A DNA stretch of 64,000 nucleotides from Nocardia asteroides (GTDB taxonomy: Bacteria; Actinomycetota; Actinomycetes; Mycobacteriales; Mycobacteriaceae). Below the pieces are notes generated by a model. It was not told the DNA's origin. It was given only the letters and a program-made list of their open reading frames with translations, and ran no database searches. Below, piece after piece: positions 1-9,401 of this stretch. Positions within the stretch are counted from its first letter, which is position 1; each line of letters starts with the position of its first letter. Location of the stretch: contig NZ_CP089214.1 of NCBI RefSeq assembly GCF_021183625.1, positions 2,852,001 to 2,916,000 of the forward strand. Reading direction: 5' to 3'. Both the position numbers and the translations under genes were made by a program.

Positions 1-755
1 TCGCCAGGAATCGCTGGCCCGCGGTGCGGTTCGAGATCCGCAACACCGCGGTGCAGGGCGCGGCGGCGGTGCCGCAGATCCTGAAGGCGCTGGCCGAGCT
101 GGATGCCGACCCCGCGGTCGAGGTGATCGTGCTCGCGCGCGGCGGTGGCAGCGTCGAGGACCTGCTCCCCTTCTCCGACGAGGCGCTGTGCCGTGCCATC
201 GTCGCGGCCACGACGCCGGTGGTGAGCGCGATCGGGCACGAGCCGGACAGCCCGCTCAGCGACTACGTCGCCGACCTGCGCGCCGCCACCCCGACCGATG
301 CCGCCAAGCGGATCGTGCCGGACGCCGCCGCCGAGCTCGCCGGGGTGCGCGAGCTGCGCGAGCGCGCCGCCGGGGCGCTGCGCGGCTGGGTGCGCCGCGA
401 GGAGCGGGCGCTGGCGCAGCTGCGCTCGCGGCCGGTGCTCGCCGACCCGCTGCGCGAGGTCGAGCGGCGCGCCGAGGAGGCGGAGCGGCTGCGCGGCGCC
501 GCGCGGCGGTGCGCGGAGCATCGGGTGAGCGGCGAGCGGACGACGCTGCGGCACCTGCGGGAGAAGCTGGTCGCGGTGGGTCCGGCTGCCACCATGGCGC
601 GCGGCTACGCTGTCGTGCAGCGCGTCAACGGCCGGGAGCGGCACGTGGTGCGCGCCGTCGACGAGGCGCCGGCGGGCAGCCAGCTGCGCATCCGGGTGGC
701 GGACGGCGCGATCAGCGCGGCCGCGCTGGGAACCGAGCGGACAGGAGGGGCGTGA
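1..755 (+). CDS. xseA: Exodeoxyribonuclease VII large subunit, 3' part
   Basis: This is the last 251 codons of the large, catalytic subunit of exonuclease VII, which degrades single-stranded DNA to oligonucleotides together with XseB. The reading frame is open from base 3, so the gene begins left of the window. Visible family features are the RWPAVRF stretch, the [15 protein letters not shown] motif, the AIGHEPD motif and a following long charged coiled-coil region, ending in the ARGYAVVQR tail block. The stop codon overlaps the GTG start of xseB, so the two subunits are translationally coupled. The full-length family protein is about 400 residues. Identification is firm; only the N-terminal OB-fold is missing. 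Confidence 0.95.
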   Translation, partial: ARNRWPAVRFEIRNTAVQGAAAVPQILKALAELDADPAVEVIVLARGGGSVEDLLPFSDEALCRAIVAATTPVVSAIGHEPDSPLSDYVADLRAATPTDAAKRIVPDAAAELAGVRELRERAAGALRGWVRREERALAQLRSRPVLADPLREVERRAEEAERLRGAARRCAEHRVSGERTTLRHLREKLVAVGPAATMARGYAVVQRVNGRERHVVRAVDEAPAGSQLRIRVADGAISAAALGTERTGGA

Positions 756-1000
756 GCGTGCCGGACCGTGATGCCGGGAATGACATCGACGACGTTGCCG
801 CATTCGGCTACGAGCGAGCCCGCGACGAGCTCGCCACCGTGGTGAAGATGCTCGAGCAGGGCGGGCTCGACCTGGACGAATCGCTCACGCTCTGGGAGCG
901 CGGGGAGGCCCTGGCGAATCGCTGCGAGGAGCACCTCGCCGGTGCCCGCGAGCGCGTGGAGAACGCCCTCGCCCGCGCCGACCTGGAGAACGAGGAGTGA
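752..1000 (+). CDS. xseB: Exodeoxyribonuclease VII small subunit
   Basis: This 82-residue protein is the small regulatory subunit of exonuclease VII. The family core is easy to see: [20 protein letters not shown] followed by [17 protein letters not shown] and a helical tail. The GTG start at 752 overlaps the xseA stop (GTGA), the usual arrangement for this pair; a second GTG two codons later could also serve. Length and position match the family. It is the last gene of the xseAB operon; downstream lies a non-coding stretch with a triple 24-bp repeat. Confidence 0.93.
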   Translation: MSVPDRDAGNDIDDVAAFGYERARDELATVVKMLEQGGLDLDESLTLWERGEALANRCEEHLAGARERVENALARADLENEE

Positions 1001-1110
1001 ATAGGTCGCGCCGCCGCGCGGTGACTCTCGGCTGAGCCGGACCGGCACGGCTCGCGAATGAGCCCGCCTGCCTCGGCTCACGGTCGATGACGGCCCTGGC
1101 GCGCGGCGCG

Positions 1111-1182
1111 ACAGCGGCTCGGTGCGTGCGGCGCACAGCGGCTCGGTGCGTGCGGCGCACAGCGGCTCGGTGCGTGCGGCGC
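1111..1182. repeat. Three perfect tandem copies of a 24-bp unit
   Basis: Three head-to-tail copies occupy 1111-1134, 1135-1158 and 1159-1182; each starts ACAGCGGCTCGGTGC and ends GTGCGGCGC. The array ends a few bases before the stop codon of the convergent DUF4245 gene, in the 187-bp gap after xseB. The unit is a multiple of three, so neighbouring frames stay open across it, but no gene is proposed there. Such arrays can vary in copy number by slippage. Confidence 0.9.
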
Positions 1183-1187
1183 CCGCG

Positions 1188-1763
1188 TCAGCGGGACGGC
1201 GGCTGCAGCGGCTGCGCGGCGGTGACGGCGCCCGCGAGGGTGCGGAAGGCCGCCTCGTTGCCGGCGCCGGTGACGAGCACCCGGACCGCGCCGAGGTCGG
1301 CGACCCAGGCGTTCTCCTCGGTCGGCTCGCTGTAGACCACCCATCTCGTCCCGTCGACCTCGACCGTCCCGGTCGGGTAGCGGGAGCCGAGGACGAAACG
1401 GGCCAGCTGCTCCTCGGTGGCGCTGCTCTGCGAGAACCGCAGGTAGGTGCCCTCCCCGGTGATATATCCGACGGAGCTGATCGGCCCGCCGCCCGCGCCG
1501 GTGATGGTCTCCCTGCTCCCCGAGTTCGGCGTCCAGTCGGCCGGGAGCTCCGGGTTGCGGATGGGGAACGGCAGGGTGCGGGCGTCCGAGCCGAGCGCCG
1601 CGTCGACGTCGAAATTCGGGATCCGCCCCTGGGTGGGCCCGGTGGCGGAGAAGCTGCACTGGCTGGCCAGCCCGGCGAAGACCACGGCGATCAGCACCAG
1701 CGGGATCAGCGAGAAGAACAGATCCCTGTAGTCGTGCAGAATGCGTGGCTTCGAAGATGGCAC
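1188..1763 (-). CDS. DUF4245 family membrane-anchored protein
   Basis: This 191-residue protein has a short N-terminus (PSSKPRILHDYRDLFFSL), one hydrophobic segment (about residues 16-36, IPLVLIAVVFAGLAS) and an exported domain of about 150 residues. It matches the DUF4245 family found next to glpX in Mycobacteriales (Rv1100 position). The function is unknown; the layout predicts a membrane-anchored protein with its C-terminal domain outside. The start is a GTG at 1763 with a good GGGAGG ribosome site just upstream; an open frame extends further but lacks such a site. It is divergent from glpX and shares a 110-bp intergenic region with it. Confidence 0.8.
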   Translation of the reverse strand: MPSSKPRILHDYRDLFFSLIPLVLIAVVFAGLASQCSFSATGPTQGRIPNFDVDAALGSDARTLPFPIRNPELPADWTPNSGSRETITGAGGGPISSVGYITGEGTYLRFSQSSATEEQLARFVLGSRYPTGTVEVDGTRWVVYSEPTEENAWVADLGAVRVLVTGAGNEAAFRTLAGAVTAAQPLQPPSR

Positions 1764-1873
1764 GCCTCCCAGTATCCCCACCAGCGGCGCAGCCCGTGCA
1801 CAGGGGTGTACGGCCGTACCGGTCGTAGTGAGACAATCGCGGTGGATTTCCCGAACCAAGGAGGCACCCCGCG

Positions 1874-2917
1874 ATGACGGCAACTTCGCCCGCACCGAGC
1901 CGCCGTGAGGCACCCGACCGCAACCTCGCGCTGGAGCTGGTCCGCGTCACGGAGGCCGGTGCCATGGCCGCCGGCCGCTGGGTCGGCCGCGGGGACAAGG
2001 AGGGCGGCGACGGCGCGGCCGTCGACGCCATGCGCCAGCTGGTCAGCTCGGTGTCGATGCGCGGCATCGTGGTGATCGGCGAGGGCGAGAAGGACGAGGC
2101 GCCCATGCTCTACAACGGCGAGGCGGTCGGCGACGGCACCGGGCCGGACGTGGACTTCGCGGTCGACCCGATCGACGGGACCACGCTGATGTCGAAGGGC
2201 TCCCCCGGCGCGATCTCGGTGCTCGCGGTGGCCGAGCGCGGCGCCATGTTCGATCCATCCGCGGTGTTCTACATGCACAAGATCGCGGTGGGCCCCGAAG
2301 CGGCGGGCGTGGTGGACATCTCGGTGCCGATCTCGGAGAACATCCGCCGGGTGGCCAAGTCGAAGGGGCTGCAGAAGTCCGACCTCACCGTCTGCATCCT
2401 GGACCGCCCCCGGCACTCGGACCTGATCGAGCAGGTCCGGGACGCGGGCGCCCGGATCCGGCTGATCTCCGACGGCGACGTGGCCGGCGCCATCGCCGCG
2501 GCCCGCCCGGACTCCGGCACCGACATCCTGGTCGGGATCGGCGGCACCCCGGAGGGCATCATCGCGGCCGCCGCCATGCGCTGCATGGGCGGCGAGATCC
2601 AGGCCAAGCTGGCGCCGAAGGACGACGAGGAGAAGCAGAAGGCGGTCGACGCGGGCCACGACCTGGACCGCGTGCTCGGCACCGAGGATCTGGTCTCCGG
2701 CGAGAACGTCTTCTTCTGCGCCACCGGCGTCACCGACGGCGACCTGCTGCGCGGCGTCCGCTACTTCGGCGGCGGCGCCTCGACGCACTCCATCGTGATG
2801 CGCTCGAAGTCGGGCACGGTGCGCATGATCGACGCCTACCACCGGCTGACCAAGCTGCGCGAGTACTCCTCGGTCGATTTCGACGGCGACGAGAACGCCA
2901 ACCCGCCGCAGTTCTGA
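1874..2917 (+). CDS. glpX: Fructose-1,6-bisphosphatase, class II
   Basis: This 347-residue cytosolic enzyme removes the 1-phosphate of fructose 1,6-bisphosphate, the committed step of gluconeogenesis. Class II (GlpX) signatures are [22 protein letters not shown] with its metal-binding acidic residues, and GIGGTPEGI near the phosphate site. The ATG at 1874 follows an AAGGAGG ribosome site. Mycobacteriales rely on this class as the main FBPase. It is followed by fum on the same strand across a 99-bp gap with its own -10 element. Confidence 0.96.
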   Translation: MTATSPAPSRREAPDRNLALELVRVTEAGAMAAGRWVGRGDKEGGDGAAVDAMRQLVSSVSMRGIVVIGEGEKDEAPMLYNGEAVGDGTGPDVDFAVDPIDGTTLMSKGSPGAISVLAVAERGAMFDPSAVFYMHKIAVGPEAAGVVDISVPISENIRRVAKSKGLQKSDLTVCILDRPRHSDLIEQVRDAGARIRLISDGDVAGAIAAARPDSGTDILVGIGGTPEGIIAAAAMRCMGGEIQAKLAPKDDEEKQKAVDAGHDLDRVLGTEDLVSGENVFFCATGVTDGDLLRGVRYFGGGASTHSIVMRSKSGTVRMIDAYHRLTKLREYSSVDFDGDENANPPQF

Positions 2918-3003
2918 GCACCGGGGCCCCGGCCGGATGATTCCGCGCCGGGGCTGTGCGATTCCTCTCGACCGTGGCTCCCCCATCCCACCGGAGCGCC
3001 GCC

Positions 3004-3009
3004 TAGGGT
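3004..3009 (+). promoter_or_regulatory. Putative -10 element, leaderless start of fum
   Basis: TAGGGT ends 7 nt before the fum ATG, and there is no purine-rich ribosome site between them. This spacing places transcription start at or next to the start codon, as in the leaderless mRNAs common in actinobacteria. The position is read from sequence; the promoter role is inferred. Confidence 0.5.
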
Positions 3010-3016
3010 CGCAGGT

Positions 3017-4417
3017 ATGACCGAGGACACGCAGTATCGGATCGAACACGACACCATGGGCGAGGTTCGCGTGCCCGTGGACGCGCTCTGGCGGGCGCAG
3101 ACCCAGCGCGCGGTGGAGAACTTCCCGATCTCCGGCCGCGGCCTGGAGCGGGCGCAGATCCGGGCGCTCGGGCTGCTCAAGGCGGCCTGCGCCACGGTGA
3201 ACAGGGAGCTCGGGCTGCTCGACCCGGCCAAGGCGGAGGCCATCGTGGCCGCCGCGGGCGAGATCGCGGACGGTAACCACGACGACCAGTTCCCGATCGA
3301 CGTGTTCCAGACCGGCTCCGGCACCAGCTCGAACATGAACGCCAACGAGGTGATCGCCTCGATCGCGGCGAACGCGGGCGTCACGGTGCACCCGAACGAC
3401 GACGTGAACATGTCGCAGTCCTCCAACGACACCTTCCCGACCGCGGTGCACCTGGCCGCCACCGAGGCGATCGTCACCCAGCTGGTGCCCGCGCTGGACC
3501 ACCTGCGGCTGGCGCTGCAGGACAAGTCGACCGAGTGGCGCACGGTCGTGAAGTCGGGCCGCACGCACCTGATGGACGCGGTCCCGGTCACGCTCGGGCA
3601 GGAGTTCGGCGGCTACACCAGGCAGATCGCGGCCGGGATCGAACGGGTGCTCGGCACGCTGCCCCGGCTCGGCGAGCTGCCGATCGGCGGCACCGCCGTC
3701 GGCACCGGGCTGAACGCGCCCGCCGACTTCGGCGCCCGGGTCGTCGCCGAGCTGCGCCGCCGGACCGATCTGGAGGCGCTGCGCGAGGCCGAGGACCACT
3801 TCGAGGCGCAGGCGGCGCGGGACGGGCTGGTCGAGGCGTCGGGTGCGCTGCGCACCGTGGCGGTGAGCCTCACCAAGATCGCGAACGATATCCGCTGGAT
3901 GGGGTCGGGGCCGCTCACCGGGCTCGGCGAGCTGCAACTGCCCGACCTGCAGCCGGGCAGCTCGATCATGCCGGGCAAGGTCAACCCGGTGCTGCCGGAG
4001 GCGGTCACCCAGGTGGCGGCGCAGGTGATCGGCAACGACGCGACGGTGGCGTTCTCCGGGGCGAGCGGCGCCTTCGAGCTGAACGTCTACATCCCGGTGA
4101 TGGCGCGGAACCTGCTGGAGTCGATCCGGTTGCTGGCGAATGTCTCGCGGCTCTTCGCCGATCGCTGTGTGCACGGGCTGGTCGCCAACACCGAGCGGCT
4201 GCGCACGCTGGCGGAGTCCTCGCCCTCCATCGTGACCCCGCTGAACTCGGCGATCGGCTACGAGGAGGCGGCGGCGGTCGCGAAGGAGGCGCTCAAGGAG
4301 GGCAAGACGATCCGGCAGACGGTGATCGACCGGGACCTCATCGGCGACAAGCTCAGCATCGAGGAGCTGGACCGTCGGCTGGACGTGCTGTCGATGGCGC
4401 GGGTCGAGGAGAAGTAG
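3017..4417 (+). CDS. fum: Fumarate hydratase, class II
   Basis: This 466-residue enzyme interconverts fumarate and L-malate in the TCA cycle. It belongs to the fumarase/aspartase superfamily: the [15 protein letters not shown] block, [23 protein letters not shown] and the superfamily signature [11 protein letters not shown] carrying the catalytic loop serine. Length is normal for iron-independent class II fumarase. It follows glpX, as in mycobacteria (Rv1099c-Rv1098c). A strong hairpin follows the stop codon. Confidence 0.96.
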   Translation: MTEDTQYRIEHDTMGEVRVPVDALWRAQTQRAVENFPISGRGLERAQIRALGLLKAACATVNRELGLLDPAKAEAIVAAAGEIADGNHDDQFPIDVFQTGSGTSSNMNANEVIASIAANAGVTVHPNDDVNMSQSSNDTFPTAVHLAATEAIVTQLVPALDHLRLALQDKSTEWRTVVKSGRTHLMDAVPVTLGQEFGGYTRQIAAGIERVLGTLPRLGELPIGGTAVGTGLNAPADFGARVVAELRRRTDLEALREAEDHFEAQAARDGLVEASGALRTVAVSLTKIANDIRWMGSGPLTGLGELQLPDLQPGSSIMPGKVNPVLPEAVTQVAAQVIGNDATVAFSGASGAFELNVYIPVMARNLLESIRLLANVSRLFADRCVHGLVANTERLRTLAESSPSIVTPLNSAIGYEEAAAVAKEALKEGKTIRQTVIDRDLIGDKLSIEELDRRLDVLSMARVEEK

Positions 4418-4424
4418 AGCGAAG

Positions 4425-4452
4425 CGCTCCCGCCGGGAACCCGGCGGGAGCG
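4425..4452. terminator. Bidirectional hairpin between fum and the desaturase-like gene
   Basis: CGCTCCCGCCGG (4425-4436) pairs perfectly with CCGGCGGGAGCG (4441-4452) around a GAAC loop. It lies between two convergent stop codons and has no long U-tract, as is usual for actinobacterial terminators. Confidence 0.7.
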
Positions 4453-4459
4453 AAAGCCG

Positions 4460-5317
4460 TCAGCCCTTCAAGTGCGCCAGCTCGGCGCGGGCCTTCTCGC
4501 CCGCCTCGCCGAGGTCGGTGCGGGTGAAGACCTTCCAGCGGTCGAGCAGCGGGGCGAAGACCAGCCTGCCCTCGTCGGCGGCGCGGTAGATACCGGCCTC
4601 GGCCAGCACGTCGTCGCTGTTGCGGCCGTCCGGCAGCGCGACGGTCGGCACCCGGAAGTCGGCGATCCGGTCGGCGACGGCGCGCAGCGTCTGGTCCGGC
4701 GCGAGGTCGAAGGCGGCGGAGACCAGGTCGGCGAAGAACTCGGACTGCAGCTCGTCGTCGCGGGCGATGCGCTCGGCGATAGCGGTGACGATCGGGTTCT
4801 CGTCCAGCGCGGCGGTGTTGCGGTGCCTGATGGCGGCGGCGGCCTCCTCGAAGGCCCCGTTGGCCAGCACGTCGAGCAGGTGCAGCGGGGGGCGCCGGAA
4901 ACCCGTGGTCATGTGCTCCATGCGCAGCCGCTCCAGCTGCACCGGGTCCACCGAGCGGGTGATCATCAGGTAATTGCGGATGACGATCTCGTGCCGGTTC
5001 TCCTCCGCGGTCCAGCGGCCGACCCAGCGCCACCACGGCCCGCTGCGCAGCGACTTGCCCAGCTCCCGGTGGTACGAGGGGAGGTTGTCGGCGATCAGCA
5101 CGCTCACCGTGAGCGCCAGCTTGGCCGTCTCGCCGAGCGTGGTCTGGCTCGGATCCCAGTCCTCGCCGCCGAGGAAGCCGAAGTTGCGGCCGTCGGACCA
5201 CGGGACGTAGTCGTGCGGCTGCCAGCCGTCGGCGATCTGGATGTGGCGATGCAGGTTCAGCTCAACCTCGTCGGTGAGCGAATCCAGCAACTCGCGGTCG
5301 GTCAACACAGTGTGCAC
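4460..5317 (-). CDS. desA2: Acyl-ACP desaturase-like protein (DesA2 type)
   Basis: This 285-residue protein belongs to the soluble diiron acyl-ACP desaturase family and sits in the desA2 position next to phoH. Recognisable blocks are FGFLGGEDWDPSQTTL, WWRWVGRWTAEENRHE and RDDELQSEFF. The first metal motif is intact (E106-N-R-H109). The second, normally D/E-x-x-H, reads D188-E-L-Q191, so a histidine ligand is replaced by glutamine. E157 aligns with another ligand position. Activity as a desaturase is therefore doubtful. The GTG start lies 6 nt downstream of a TACCTT element, so the mRNA may be leaderless. It is transcribed in the same direction as phoH, which lies upstream of it. Confidence 0.8.
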   Translation of the reverse strand: MHTVLTDRELLDSLTDEVELNLHRHIQIADGWQPHDYVPWSDGRNFGFLGGEDWDPSQTTLGETAKLALTVSVLIADNLPSYHRELGKSLRSGPWWRWVGRWTAEENRHEIVIRNYLMITRSVDPVQLERLRMEHMTTGFRRPPLHLLDVLANGAFEEAAAAIRHRNTAALDENPIVTAIAERIARDDELQSEFFADLVSAAFDLAPDQTLRAVADRIADFRVPTVALPDGRNSDDVLAEAGIYRAADEGRLVFAPLLDRWKVFTRTDLGEAGEKARAELAHLKG

Positions 5318-5323
5318 CCGGAC

Positions 5324-5329
5324 AAGGTA
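5324..5329 (-). promoter_or_regulatory. Putative -10 element, leaderless start of the desaturase-like gene
   Basis: On the minus strand TACCTT ends 6 nt before the GTG start at 5317, with no ribosome site between. This supports the chosen start and a leaderless transcript. Confidence 0.45.
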
Positions 5330-5416
5330 GCGGGTCGGCGGCCGGTACGGGGATGCCCGGTCGAGAAACTGGGCAGTACCCCAGCGGAACGACGCTCGGG
5401 CGAGAGGTGGTCACCA

Positions 5417-5443
5417 ACCGGCGGCCCCCGGAAGGGGACCGCC
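5417..5443 (-). terminator. Hairpin downstream of phoH
   Basis: CCGGCGGCCCCC and GGGGACCGCCGG form a long stem with one mismatch, 16 bases past the phoH stop codon. It probably ends phoH transcription before the desaturase-like gene. Confidence 0.6.
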
Positions 5444-5458
5444 GGACGGCTCAGCGGC

Positions 5459-6835
5459 TCAGGAATTCGGCCCGTACTCCTCCAGCATCTCGGTGACCAG
5501 CGCCGCGATCGGCGAGCGCTCGCTGCGGGTCAGCGTGATGTGCGCGAAGAGCGGGTGCCCCTTCAGCTTCTCGATCACCGCCGCGACGCCGTCGTGCCTG
5601 CCGACCCGCAGGTTGTCGCGCTGCGCCACATCGTGGGTGAGCACCACCCGGGAACCGCTGCCGAGCCGGCTGAGCACCGTGAGCAGGACGTTGCGCTCCA
5701 GCGACTGCGCCTCGTCCACGATCACGAAGGAGTCGTGCAGCGAGCGGCCGCGGATGTGGGTGAGCGGGAGGACCTCCAGCATGCCCCGGCTCAGCACCTC
5801 CTCCAGCACCTCCCGGCTGGCCAGCCCGTCGAGGGTGTCGAAGACGGCCTGCGCCCACGGCCCCATCTTCTCGCTCTCGCTGCCAGGCAGGTAGCCGAGC
5901 TCCTGGCCGCCCACCGCGTACAGCGGCCGGAACACCACCACCTTGCGCTGCGTCCGCCGCTCCATCACGGCCTCCAGCCCGGCGGTCAGCGCCAGCGCCG
6001 ACTTGCCGGTGCCCGCGCGGCCGCCGAGCGAGACGATGCCCACACTCTCGTCCAGCAGCAGATCCAGCGCGATGCGCTGCTCCGCGGAGCGGCCGTGCAG
6101 CCCGAACGCCTCGCGCTCGCGCACCACCTGCACCCGCTTGTCCGGCGTGACCCGGCCCAGCGCGCTGGAGTTCGGCCCGAGCAGCCGGATGCCGGTGTGG
6201 CAGGGCAGCTCCCGCGCCTCCTCCAGGTCGACCGAGCCCTCCGAGTACAGCGCGTCCACCCGGTCGCCGGAGACGTCCAGCTCGACCATCCCGGACCAGC
6301 CCGAGGTCACCACGTCCTGGGCGTGGTACTCCTCCGCCGCCAACCCCACCGCGGAGGCCTTGACCCGCAGCGGGATGTCCTTCGACACGAGCACCACCCG
6401 CGCCCCCTCGGCCGCGAGGTTCAGCGCGCAGGCGAGGATGCGGGCGTCGTTGGTGTCGGTGCGGAAGCCGATGGGGAGCAACGCGGGGTCGGTGTGGTTC
6501 AGCTCCACCTGGAGGGTTCCGCCCTCGGTGCCGATCGGCAGCCGCTCGTCCAGCCTGCCGTGCTGCAGCCGGAGATCGTCCAGGTTGCGCAGCGCCTCGC
6601 GGGCGAACCAGCCCAGCTCGTGGTGGTGCCGCTTGGACTCGAGCTCACCGATCACCACCAGCGGGAGGACCGCGTGGTGCTCGCCGAACCGGGTGAAGGC
6701 CCAGGGATCGGAGAGCAGGACGGAGGTGTCGATGACGAAGGTCTTGCAGCCGTCCACGGCTTCCCCTCGCGGGGAATCTGCTTTTGCCGGCGATACGGAC
6801 GACGCGGGAGCGGAAACGGAGCGTGCAGCAGTCAC
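5459..6835 (-). CDS. phoH2: PhoH2-type PIN-PhoH RNase/helicase protein
   Basis: This 458-residue cytosolic protein joins an N-terminal PIN nuclease domain ([15 protein letters not shown], with its first catalytic Asp near residue 36, and [12 protein letters not shown]) to a C-terminal PhoH ATPase. The ATPase shows a Walker A loop ([13 protein letters not shown]) and a Walker B motif ([13 protein letters not shown]). PIN-PhoH proteins of mycobacteria are RNA helicase/ribonucleases; phosphate-starvation control should not be assumed from the name. The GTG start follows an AGGAG ribosome site with 6-nt spacing. The neighbourhood with the desaturase and glyA is conserved in mycobacteria. Confidence 0.92.
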   Translation of the reverse strand: MTAARSVSAPASSVSPAKADSPRGEAVDGCKTFVIDTSVLLSDPWAFTRFGEHHAVLPLVVIGELESKRHHHELGWFAREALRNLDDLRLQHGRLDERLPIGTEGGTLQVELNHTDPALLPIGFRTDTNDARILACALNLAAEGARVVLVSKDIPLRVKASAVGLAAEEYHAQDVVTSGWSGMVELDVSGDRVDALYSEGSVDLEEARELPCHTGIRLLGPNSSALGRVTPDKRVQVVREREAFGLHGRSAEQRIALDLLLDESVGIVSLGGRAGTGKSALALTAGLEAVMERRTQRKVVVFRPLYAVGGQELGYLPGSESEKMGPWAQAVFDTLDGLASREVLEEVLSRGMLEVLPLTHIRGRSLHDSFVIVDEAQSLERNVLLTVLSRLGSGSRVVLTHDVAQRDNLRVGRHDGVAAVIEKLKGHPLFAHITLTRSERSPIAALVTEMLEEYGPNS

Positions 6836-7117
6836 GGTGGGCTCCTAAAGTGTTCGCACGGCACCCGCACGAACGATCGCGCTGGACCGGTCCGTCCTGA
6901 TGAAGGCCGACTTGCGTCAACCGTCACGAGGGCCGGGTGCCGGCCCCCTCGTACTGATTGCCTCAGTCACGGTCAGGACCTCCCGTACGAACCACAACGA
7001 CGCGGTCCGCACCAACGAAGTTACCGCCGACCCCCGACACCGCGCTGCATCTAGCGCGGGACTGGTGGTGAATATGTCGTTAACGAGCAGGCAGCGGCGC
7101 TCCGGTCGGGCTGCGGT

Positions 7118-7123
7118 TAAAGT
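7118..7123 (+). promoter_or_regulatory. Putative -10 element of the 91-residue gene
   Basis: TAAAGT ends 7 nt before the ATG at 7131. The 295-bp region between the phoH start (6835) and this gene shows no other clear element. Confidence 0.45.
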
Positions 7124-7130
7124 CGCGGAC

Positions 7131-7406
7131 ATGGCCGTACCAGAGGATCTCGCCGCACTGTCGTCCAAGGAGCTGCACGACCGAGCCGTCAAACTCGCCG
7201 TGCGCCGCGCCGACGTGAAGTACCTGTGGCAACTGCTGAAGCGCATCCCGGCGGCCGAGGCCGCGGCGGGCAAGGTCGGCGAGAGCGAGGCCGACATCAC
7301 CTACGTGCTCCCGCTGATCGACGACTATCTGCACGCCGGGGAGGGCGCGGTCGCCGAGCAGTTGCGGCCGTTCTACCTGGAGTACCTCGCCGAGCACTCC
7401 GGGTAG
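7131..7406 (+). CDS. Conserved small protein of unknown function
   Basis: This 91-residue protein is acidic and mainly helical by composition, with the blocks ALSSKELHDRAVKLAVRRADVKYLWQLL and DDYLHAGEGAVAEQLRPFYLEYL. I recognise no named domain. The open frame extends upstream, but the start chosen is the ATG at 7131 because a TAAAGT element sits 7 nt before it and homologues of this kind start near MAVPEDL. It is convergent with the NTF2-fold gene, with 24 bp between the stops that contain a short duplication. Confidence 0.65.
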   Translation: MAVPEDLAALSSKELHDRAVKLAVRRADVKYLWQLLKRIPAAEAAAGKVGESEADITYVLPLIDDYLHAGEGAVAEQLRPFYLEYLAEHSG

Positions 7407-7432
7407 CGAAGTCGACTCCGGGTAGCGAAGTC
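7396..7432. repeat. Tandem 18-19 bp duplication at a convergent gene junction
   Basis: ACTCCGGGTAGCGAAGTC occurs at 7396-7413 and again at 7415-7432. The first copy carries the TAG stop of the 91-residue gene; the second overlaps the stop of the convergent NTF2-fold gene by two bases. Confidence 0.85.
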
Positions 7433-7901
7433 AGCGGCGGGAGAACGCCGCGCGGAAGACGCCGCCGACGGTGCCGCGCAGGAAGTTCTCCCAGCTGAAG
7501 TGGTCGTGCCAGAGCACGATCTTCCCCTCGCGGAGCACGAAGGTGCCCATCACCCAGAACCGGATGGCGACCGGGCCGAAGCGCAGCACGTCGGTCCGGT
7601 CGGTGAGCACCACCGCGCCGTCCGCGGCGATGTGGTGCACCTCGACCGCGAAGCCGAGGGCCGGGCGCTCCAGCCCGCGCAGCACGCCCGCGACCCGGCG
7701 CGCGCCGCGCACGTCGGGCAGCGTGGTGTTCTTCCACACCACGTCGGGGTGCAGCAGCTCGACGGCGGCGTCGGTCTCGCCGCGCTCCATCGCCTCCAGG
7801 AAGGTGCGGACGGTGCGCACCGACTGCGTGCCGGGGCTGCTGCCGTTCAACGACTGCGGCGCCGAGCCGCCGTTGCGGGTGGTCTCCAGGTTGTCGGCCA
7901 T
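7431..7901 (-). CDS. Limonene-1,2-epoxide hydrolase-like NTF2-fold protein
   Basis: This 156-residue protein has the cone-shaped NTF2/SnoaL fold pattern (VRTFLEAMERGETDAAVELLHPDVVWKN) and the active-site residues of limonene epoxide hydrolases: an Arg-x-Asp pair in DRTDVLRFG and a second Asp in WHDHFSW. Family members open epoxide rings with water; the substrate here is unknown. The start is the ATG at 7901, 6 nt after a TATCGT element. It lies directly downstream of glyA on the same strand with its own promoter signal. Confidence 0.75.
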   Translation of the reverse strand: MADNLETTRNGGSAPQSLNGSSPGTQSVRTVRTFLEAMERGETDAAVELLHPDVVWKNTTLPDVRGARRVAGVLRGLERPALGFAVEVHHIAADGAVVLTDRTDVLRFGPVAIRFWVMGTFVLREGKIVLWHDHFSWENFLRGTVGGVFRAAFSRR

Positions 7902-7907
7902 GTACCG

Positions 7908-7913
7908 ACGATA
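7908..7913 (-). promoter_or_regulatory. Putative -10 element of the NTF2-fold gene
   Basis: TATCGT on the minus strand ends 6 nt before the ATG at 7901, consistent with a leaderless mRNA. Confidence 0.4.
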
Positions 7914-7939
7914 GGCCGAACCCCGCGACGGCGACAGCC

Positions 7940-9232
7940 CTAGCCGAGCAGGCCCCACTCCTCCAGCCCGGAGTACAGCGGGAAGTCCTGCGCGAGCTTG
8001 CGCACCCTGGCCCGCAGCGGCTCGGGTTCGCCGCCCGCGAGCGCGGTGGCGATGATGTCGGCGACCTCGGTGAACTCGGTGTCGCCGAAGCCGCGGGTGG
8101 CCAGCGCGGCGGTGCCGATGCGCAGCCCGGAGGTGACCATCGGCGGGCGCGGGTCGAACGGGACGGCGTTGCGGTTCACCGTGATCCCGATCTCGTGCAG
8201 CAGGTCCTCGCCCTGCTGGCCGTCGAGCTCGGAGCTGCGCAGGTCGACCAGGACCAGGTGCACGTCGGTGCCGCCGGTGAGCACGCTGATGCCCTTGCCC
8301 GCGACGTCGGCGCCGGTCAGCCGCTCGGCGAGCAGCGCGGCGCCGGAGAGCGTGCGCTCCTGGCGCTCCTTGAACTCCGCGGTGCCCGCGATCTTGAAGG
8401 CCACCGCCTTGGCCGCGACCGCGTGCATGAGCGGCCCGCCCTGCTGGCCGGGGAAGACCGCGCTGTTCAGCTTCTTGGCCCACTCCTGCTTGGCCAGGAT
8501 GATCCCGGAGCGCGGGCCGCCGAGGGTCTTGTGCACGGTCGAGGAGACGACGTCGGCGTGCGGCACCGGCGAGGGATGCAGCCCGGCCGCGACCAGCCCG
8601 GCGAAGTGCGCCATGTCCACCCACAGGTACGCGCCGACCTCGTCCGCGATCGAGCGGAAGGCCGCGAAATCCTGCTGCCTGGGGTAGGCCGACCAACCCG
8701 CCACGATCACCTTGGGCCTGGACTCCAGCGCGATCGTGCGCACCTCGTCCATGTCGATCCGGTGGTCTTCCTTGCTCACCCCGTAGGAGTGCACGTCGTA
8801 GAGCTTGCCGGAGAAGTTCAGCCGCATGCCGTGCGTGAGGTGCCCGCCGTGCGCCAGGTCGAGGCCGAGCAGCTTGTCGCCCGGCTCGAGCAGCGCGTGC
8901 AGCACCGCGGCGTTGGCCTGCGCGCCGGAGTGCGGCTGCACATTGGCGAAATCGGCGCCGAACAGCGCCTTGGCCCGCTCGCGGGCGAGGTTCTCGATCA
9001 CGTCGACGTGCTCGCAGCCGCCGTAGTAGCGGCGGCCGGGGTAGCCCTCCGCGTACTTGTTGGTGAGCACGCTGCCCTGCGCCTGCAGCACCGCGCGCGG
9101 CACGAAGTTCTCCGAGGCGATCATCTCGAGGGTGTCGCGCTCGCGGGCGAGTTCGCCCGCCACCGCTGCCGCGACCTCGGGGTCGAGCTCTGCGAGGGAC
9201 TGGGTGTTCACCGAAGCGGTCGTCTGCGTCAC
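7940..9232 (-). CDS. glyA: Serine hydroxymethyltransferase
   Basis: This 430-residue PLP enzyme converts serine and tetrahydrofolate to glycine and methylene-tetrahydrofolate, feeding one-carbon metabolism. Signatures are [26 protein letters not shown] and [16 protein letters not shown], where K235 binds PLP. Length is normal. The GTG start at 9232 sits 7 nt after a TAGAAT element. Its place between coaA and phoH/desA2 matches the mycobacterial order. Confidence 0.97.
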   Translation of the reverse strand: MTQTTASVNTQSLAELDPEVAAAVAGELARERDTLEMIASENFVPRAVLQAQGSVLTNKYAEGYPGRRYYGGCEHVDVIENLARERAKALFGADFANVQPHSGAQANAAVLHALLEPGDKLLGLDLAHGGHLTHGMRLNFSGKLYDVHSYGVSKEDHRIDMDEVRTIALESRPKVIVAGWSAYPRQQDFAAFRSIADEVGAYLWVDMAHFAGLVAAGLHPSPVPHADVVSSTVHKTLGGPRSGIILAKQEWAKKLNSAVFPGQQGGPLMHAVAAKAVAFKIAGTAEFKERQERTLSGAALLAERLTGADVAGKGISVLTGGTDVHLVLVDLRSSELDGQQGEDLLHEIGITVNRNAVPFDPRPPMVTSGLRIGTAALATRGFGDTEFTEVADIIATALAGGEPEPLRARVRKLAQDFPLYSGLEEWGLLG

Positions 9233-9239
9233 CCCGCCG

Positions 9240-9245
9240 ATTCTA
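9240..9245 (-). promoter_or_regulatory. Putative -10 element, leaderless start of glyA
   Basis: TAGAAT on the minus strand ends 7 nt before the glyA GTG and there is no ribosome site between them. Confidence 0.5.
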
Positions 9246-9401
9246 TGGACCCGCTGGTTGCCGCCCGGCGGCGGGTGTGCGCTCCCGCCCGCGCCCGGGC
9301 GCCGCCGAATTCACGGGCCGGACATGCGGCCGACCACGGGTGTGCATCTCGGGGGACGACCGTGGCCGGTCATCTGTTGTGCGTCGAATCGAGGACCGAT
9401 C

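Noticed and set aside
1706..4174. Long minus-strand open frame across glpX and fum
   Set aside because: It is an antisense shadow of two well-supported genes; the translation is low-complexity Arg/Gly/His-rich sequence with no domain, as expected in high-GC DNA.
4472..7054. Long plus-strand open frame opposite the desaturase-like and phoH genes
   Set aside because: It is antisense to two conserved genes, has no ribosome site and no recognisable domain.
7396..7432. Tandem duplication as an attachment site
   Set aside because: It is an 18-19 bp local duplication without an integrase gene or a distant second copy.
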